Origin: Tritrichomonas musculus | Lineage: Eukaryota; Parabasalia; Tritrichomonadida; Tritrichomonadidae | Length of the DNA: 64,000 bases | Assembly: GCA_039105265.1 (NCBI GenBank) | Contig: JAPFFF010000048.1 | Location: forward strand, 1,116,001 to 1,180,000 | Direction: 5' to 3' | Part shown: positions 62,318 through 64,000 of the stretch, one piece after another | Layout of the letters: every line of letters starts with the position of its first letter | How positions within the stretch are numbered: the stretch's first letter is position 1 | Position numbers and translations under genes: made by a program | The notes under the pieces: model-generated | Database searches by the model: none | Told to the model about the DNA's origin: nothing | Seen by the model: only the letters and a program-made list of their open reading frames with translations

Positions 62318-64000
62318 ATGAGTAAAAAAATAGAAGACTCAGAAATTAGTTTAATATCATCACAATCATTTGGACCAATACATGGAACAGATGAAAATGG
62401 CAATAGCCTTCAAAATAATGATAATGTAAATGATCAAAATGGAAGAGTCGTGGAAGAAGATAATTCACAAAAAGATGATGAAATAAATCCTAAAACTGGA
62501 AAGAAAAAAAAGGATGAAAATTATAGACTTGGAGGAAGACCTCCTTTATTGACACTTATTGTACTTGCACTTGGCCCATTAATTTCTCAATTTGTTTCAT
62601 CAATGTATGGAATTGTTAACACTTACTGGGTTTCAAAAGCTCTTGGCGAAAAAGGCATGGCAGCTGTATCTCTATTCGCAAATCTTGATAGTTTAGGAAG
62701 AGCTTTTGGCTATTTCATGAACTGTTCAGCATCACAAAAAATATCATCATTATTTGGACAGAAAAAAGGGCATGAAGCCGGTCAAGTAATTTGTGATCTT
62801 TTTAGATGCTGTTTTGTAAGTGGAATGATTGTTCCAGCACTAATTATTCCAATTGCAAAACCATTAGGAAAATGGTTTGGTTCAGATGATGAAATTTTGC
62901 AAATGGGATTTGATTATCTTGTCATTTTATCAAGTTGTTCTACAGTTTCTTGCATTTTTTTAATGTTTTGTGGTTGCCTACAAGCAGAAGGAAGAACATT
63001 TTTGGTTTGCATTGCACAAATTTCAACTTTTGTTTTGAATATGTGCGTCTTTTGCCCATTATTTTTATTCGTTTTTAAAATTGGAATCAGAGGAGCTTCG
63101 CTTGCTACAATATGTTCTGAAGCTCTCCCAGGAATTGTTTTCTTTTGCATGTATTTCTTCCAAAAAGATGATAAAGAAAAAAATGATTCAACTGAATTTA
63201 ATGATTTAAAGGAGCCCATGATAGATGGTAAAGAAACAAAAGAAAATGAAAAGAAAAATTGTTGCTCAAATTTCAAACCAGCAGTTAAGCCAAAATTGAG
63301 TGGTTTGTTTAAGAAATTTTCACCACATACAAAACCAGCATTAAGTGTTGGTGTTTCTCAACTTGTTTCTAATTGTTCAAGGAGTATTCCATCAATCTTA
63401 CAAAGAAAATTCATGGGAGAAATAACCAAGCATTCAGATACGACTAGTTTTACCGATGCCATGTCAGGTTTTAATACAGTTTTTAGATTAGCACAATTTA
63501 CAGATTCATTTAGACTTGCCATGTCAATGTCATTATTGCCAACATCTTCTTATGCATTCTCTTCTGGCCGTTATCATAGATTTTTAAGATTAAATATTCA
63601 TGGCTGCTGGCTTAATCTTGCCTGGGGATTTTTCACATTTGCATTAATTCAAATTTTCTGTAAACAAATTGCATCAATATTCTCTAAAAGTCCTTCATTT
63701 ATTGAAGCATCATCAAAAATGATGAAAAATGCAAACATAGAAGCTCCAATTGCTTGGGTGAGATTTAATATTCAAACTTTATTACAAGCTCTAAGTTTTG
63801 GTGGAAGAGCAACATGCTATTCGTTTTTATCTCATTTTATTGTTAATATCGGAACATACTGCCTTTTATATTATACCGATAAAACAAATGTTCCAAGAAT
63901 GATGTATGCTTATGCTTTATCTGCTGGTATTTCAATATTCTTTGGTATATTTTTCGTCATAAAACCAATTAAGTTTGTGTATGATAAAATGAAAGAAGCT
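62318..64000 (+). CDS. MATE-family transporter, runs off the window
   Basis: From the ATG at 62318 the frame stays open for 561 codons to the window edge. A hydrophilic, Asp/Lys-rich N-tail of about 80 residues precedes the first membrane segment (PPLLTLIVLALGPLISQFVS). Typical MATE features follow: GLxQAxGR-like GCLQAEGRTF (about 221-230) and further segments. A hydrophilic Lys/Asp/Glu-rich insert (about 288-330) separates the two halves, longer than usual. The second half contains SVGVSQLVSNCSRSIPS and at least four more membrane segments. It is clearly longer than the divergent MATE neighbour. Expected role: H+- or Na+-driven export of small organic compounds; the substrate is unknown. Confidence 0.9.
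   Translation, partial: MSKKIEDSEISLISSQSFGPIHGTDENGNSLQNNDNVNDQNGRVVEEDNSQKDDEINPKTGKKKKDENYRLGGRPPLLTLIVLALGPLISQFVSSMYGIVNTYWVSKALGEKGMAAVSLFANLDSLGRAFGYFMNCSASQKISSLFGQKKGHEAGQVICDLFRCCFVSGMIVPALIIPIAKPLGKWFGSDDEILQMGFDYLVILSSCSTVSCIFLMFCGCLQAEGRTFLVCIAQISTFVLNMCVFCPLFLFVFKIGIRGASLATICSEALPGIVFFCMYFFQKDDKEKNDSTEFNDLKEPMIDGKETKENEKKNCCSNFKPAVKPKLSGLFKKFSPHTKPALSVGVSQLVSNCSRSIPSILQRKFMGEITKHSDTTSFTDAMSGFNTVFRLAQFTDSFRLAMSMSLLPTSSYAFSSGRYHRFLRLNIHGCWLNLAWGFFTFALIQIFCKQIASIFSKSPSFIEASSKMMKNANIEAPIAWVRFNIQTLLQALSFGGRATCYSFLSHFIVNIGTYCLLYYTDKTNVPRMMYAYALSAGISIFFGIFFVIKPIKFVYDKMKEA

Overview
The window looks like nuclear DNA of a parabasalid (trichomonad) protist, most likely Tritrichomonas or a close relative. 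The evidence is very AT-rich spacers (simple A/T text for kilobases), long intronless genes, and the gene families themselves: ankyrin/DUF3447-type proteins, a BspA-like leucine-rich-repeat protein, a kinase fused to Sel1 repeats, giant multi-membrane PAS-cyclases, and MATE transporters. Stop codons TAA, TAG and TGA are all used normally. No species name can be proved without a database search.

Layout. 0-9 kb: a large ankyrin-repeat gene (+), a smaller relative (-), and a decayed gene (-). 9-13.8 kb: a long coiled-coil, low-complexity protein (-) and a small gene (-) that appears frameshifted. 13.9-20.6 kb: a dead Myb/DDE-type transposase, relics, then a TA-flanked inverted-repeat element that was itself invaded by an apparently intact Tc1-type transposon. 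23.8-28.5 kb: a 1560-residue PAS/nucleotide cyclase. 28.6-31.7 kb: three non-autonomous DNA transposons lying end to end. 32.1 kb: a tRNA-like gene with an odd anticodon loop. 33.2-34.5 kb: a membrane-anchored alpha/beta hydrolase (-). 35.4-36.2 kb: another inverted-repeat element. 39.1-40.3 kb: a dead DDE transposase. 40.8-44.1 kb: a 5'-truncated hydrolase paralogue, a BspA-like gene, and a partial duplicate of that gene joined to half a tRNA. 44.2-45.1 kb: nested inverted-repeat elements. 47.9-52.6 kb: a second cyclase. 52.9-58.7 kb: a small unknown gene and a kinase/Sel1 gene. 59.6-64 kb: two divergent MATE transporter genes with an inverted-repeat element between them; the second gene runs off the window.

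Most gene families appear twice (ankyrin, cyclase, hydrolase, BspA, MATE), so local duplication built much of the region. At least eight DNA-transposon copies have ends and target duplications that can be read directly from the sequence. The cyclases, hydrolase and MATE proteins are membrane proteins, but nothing indicates an operon or a shared pathway.

The observations I rate highest are: the three-element pile at 28.6-31.7 kb, including a fold-back element with two roughly 224-bp inverted arms; the inverted-repeat element ending 22 bp before a MATE start codon; the loss of the expected transition-state arginine in both cyclases; the tRNA-like gene; and the tRNA-half/BspA junction. All calls come from reading the sequence; no similarity search was possible.
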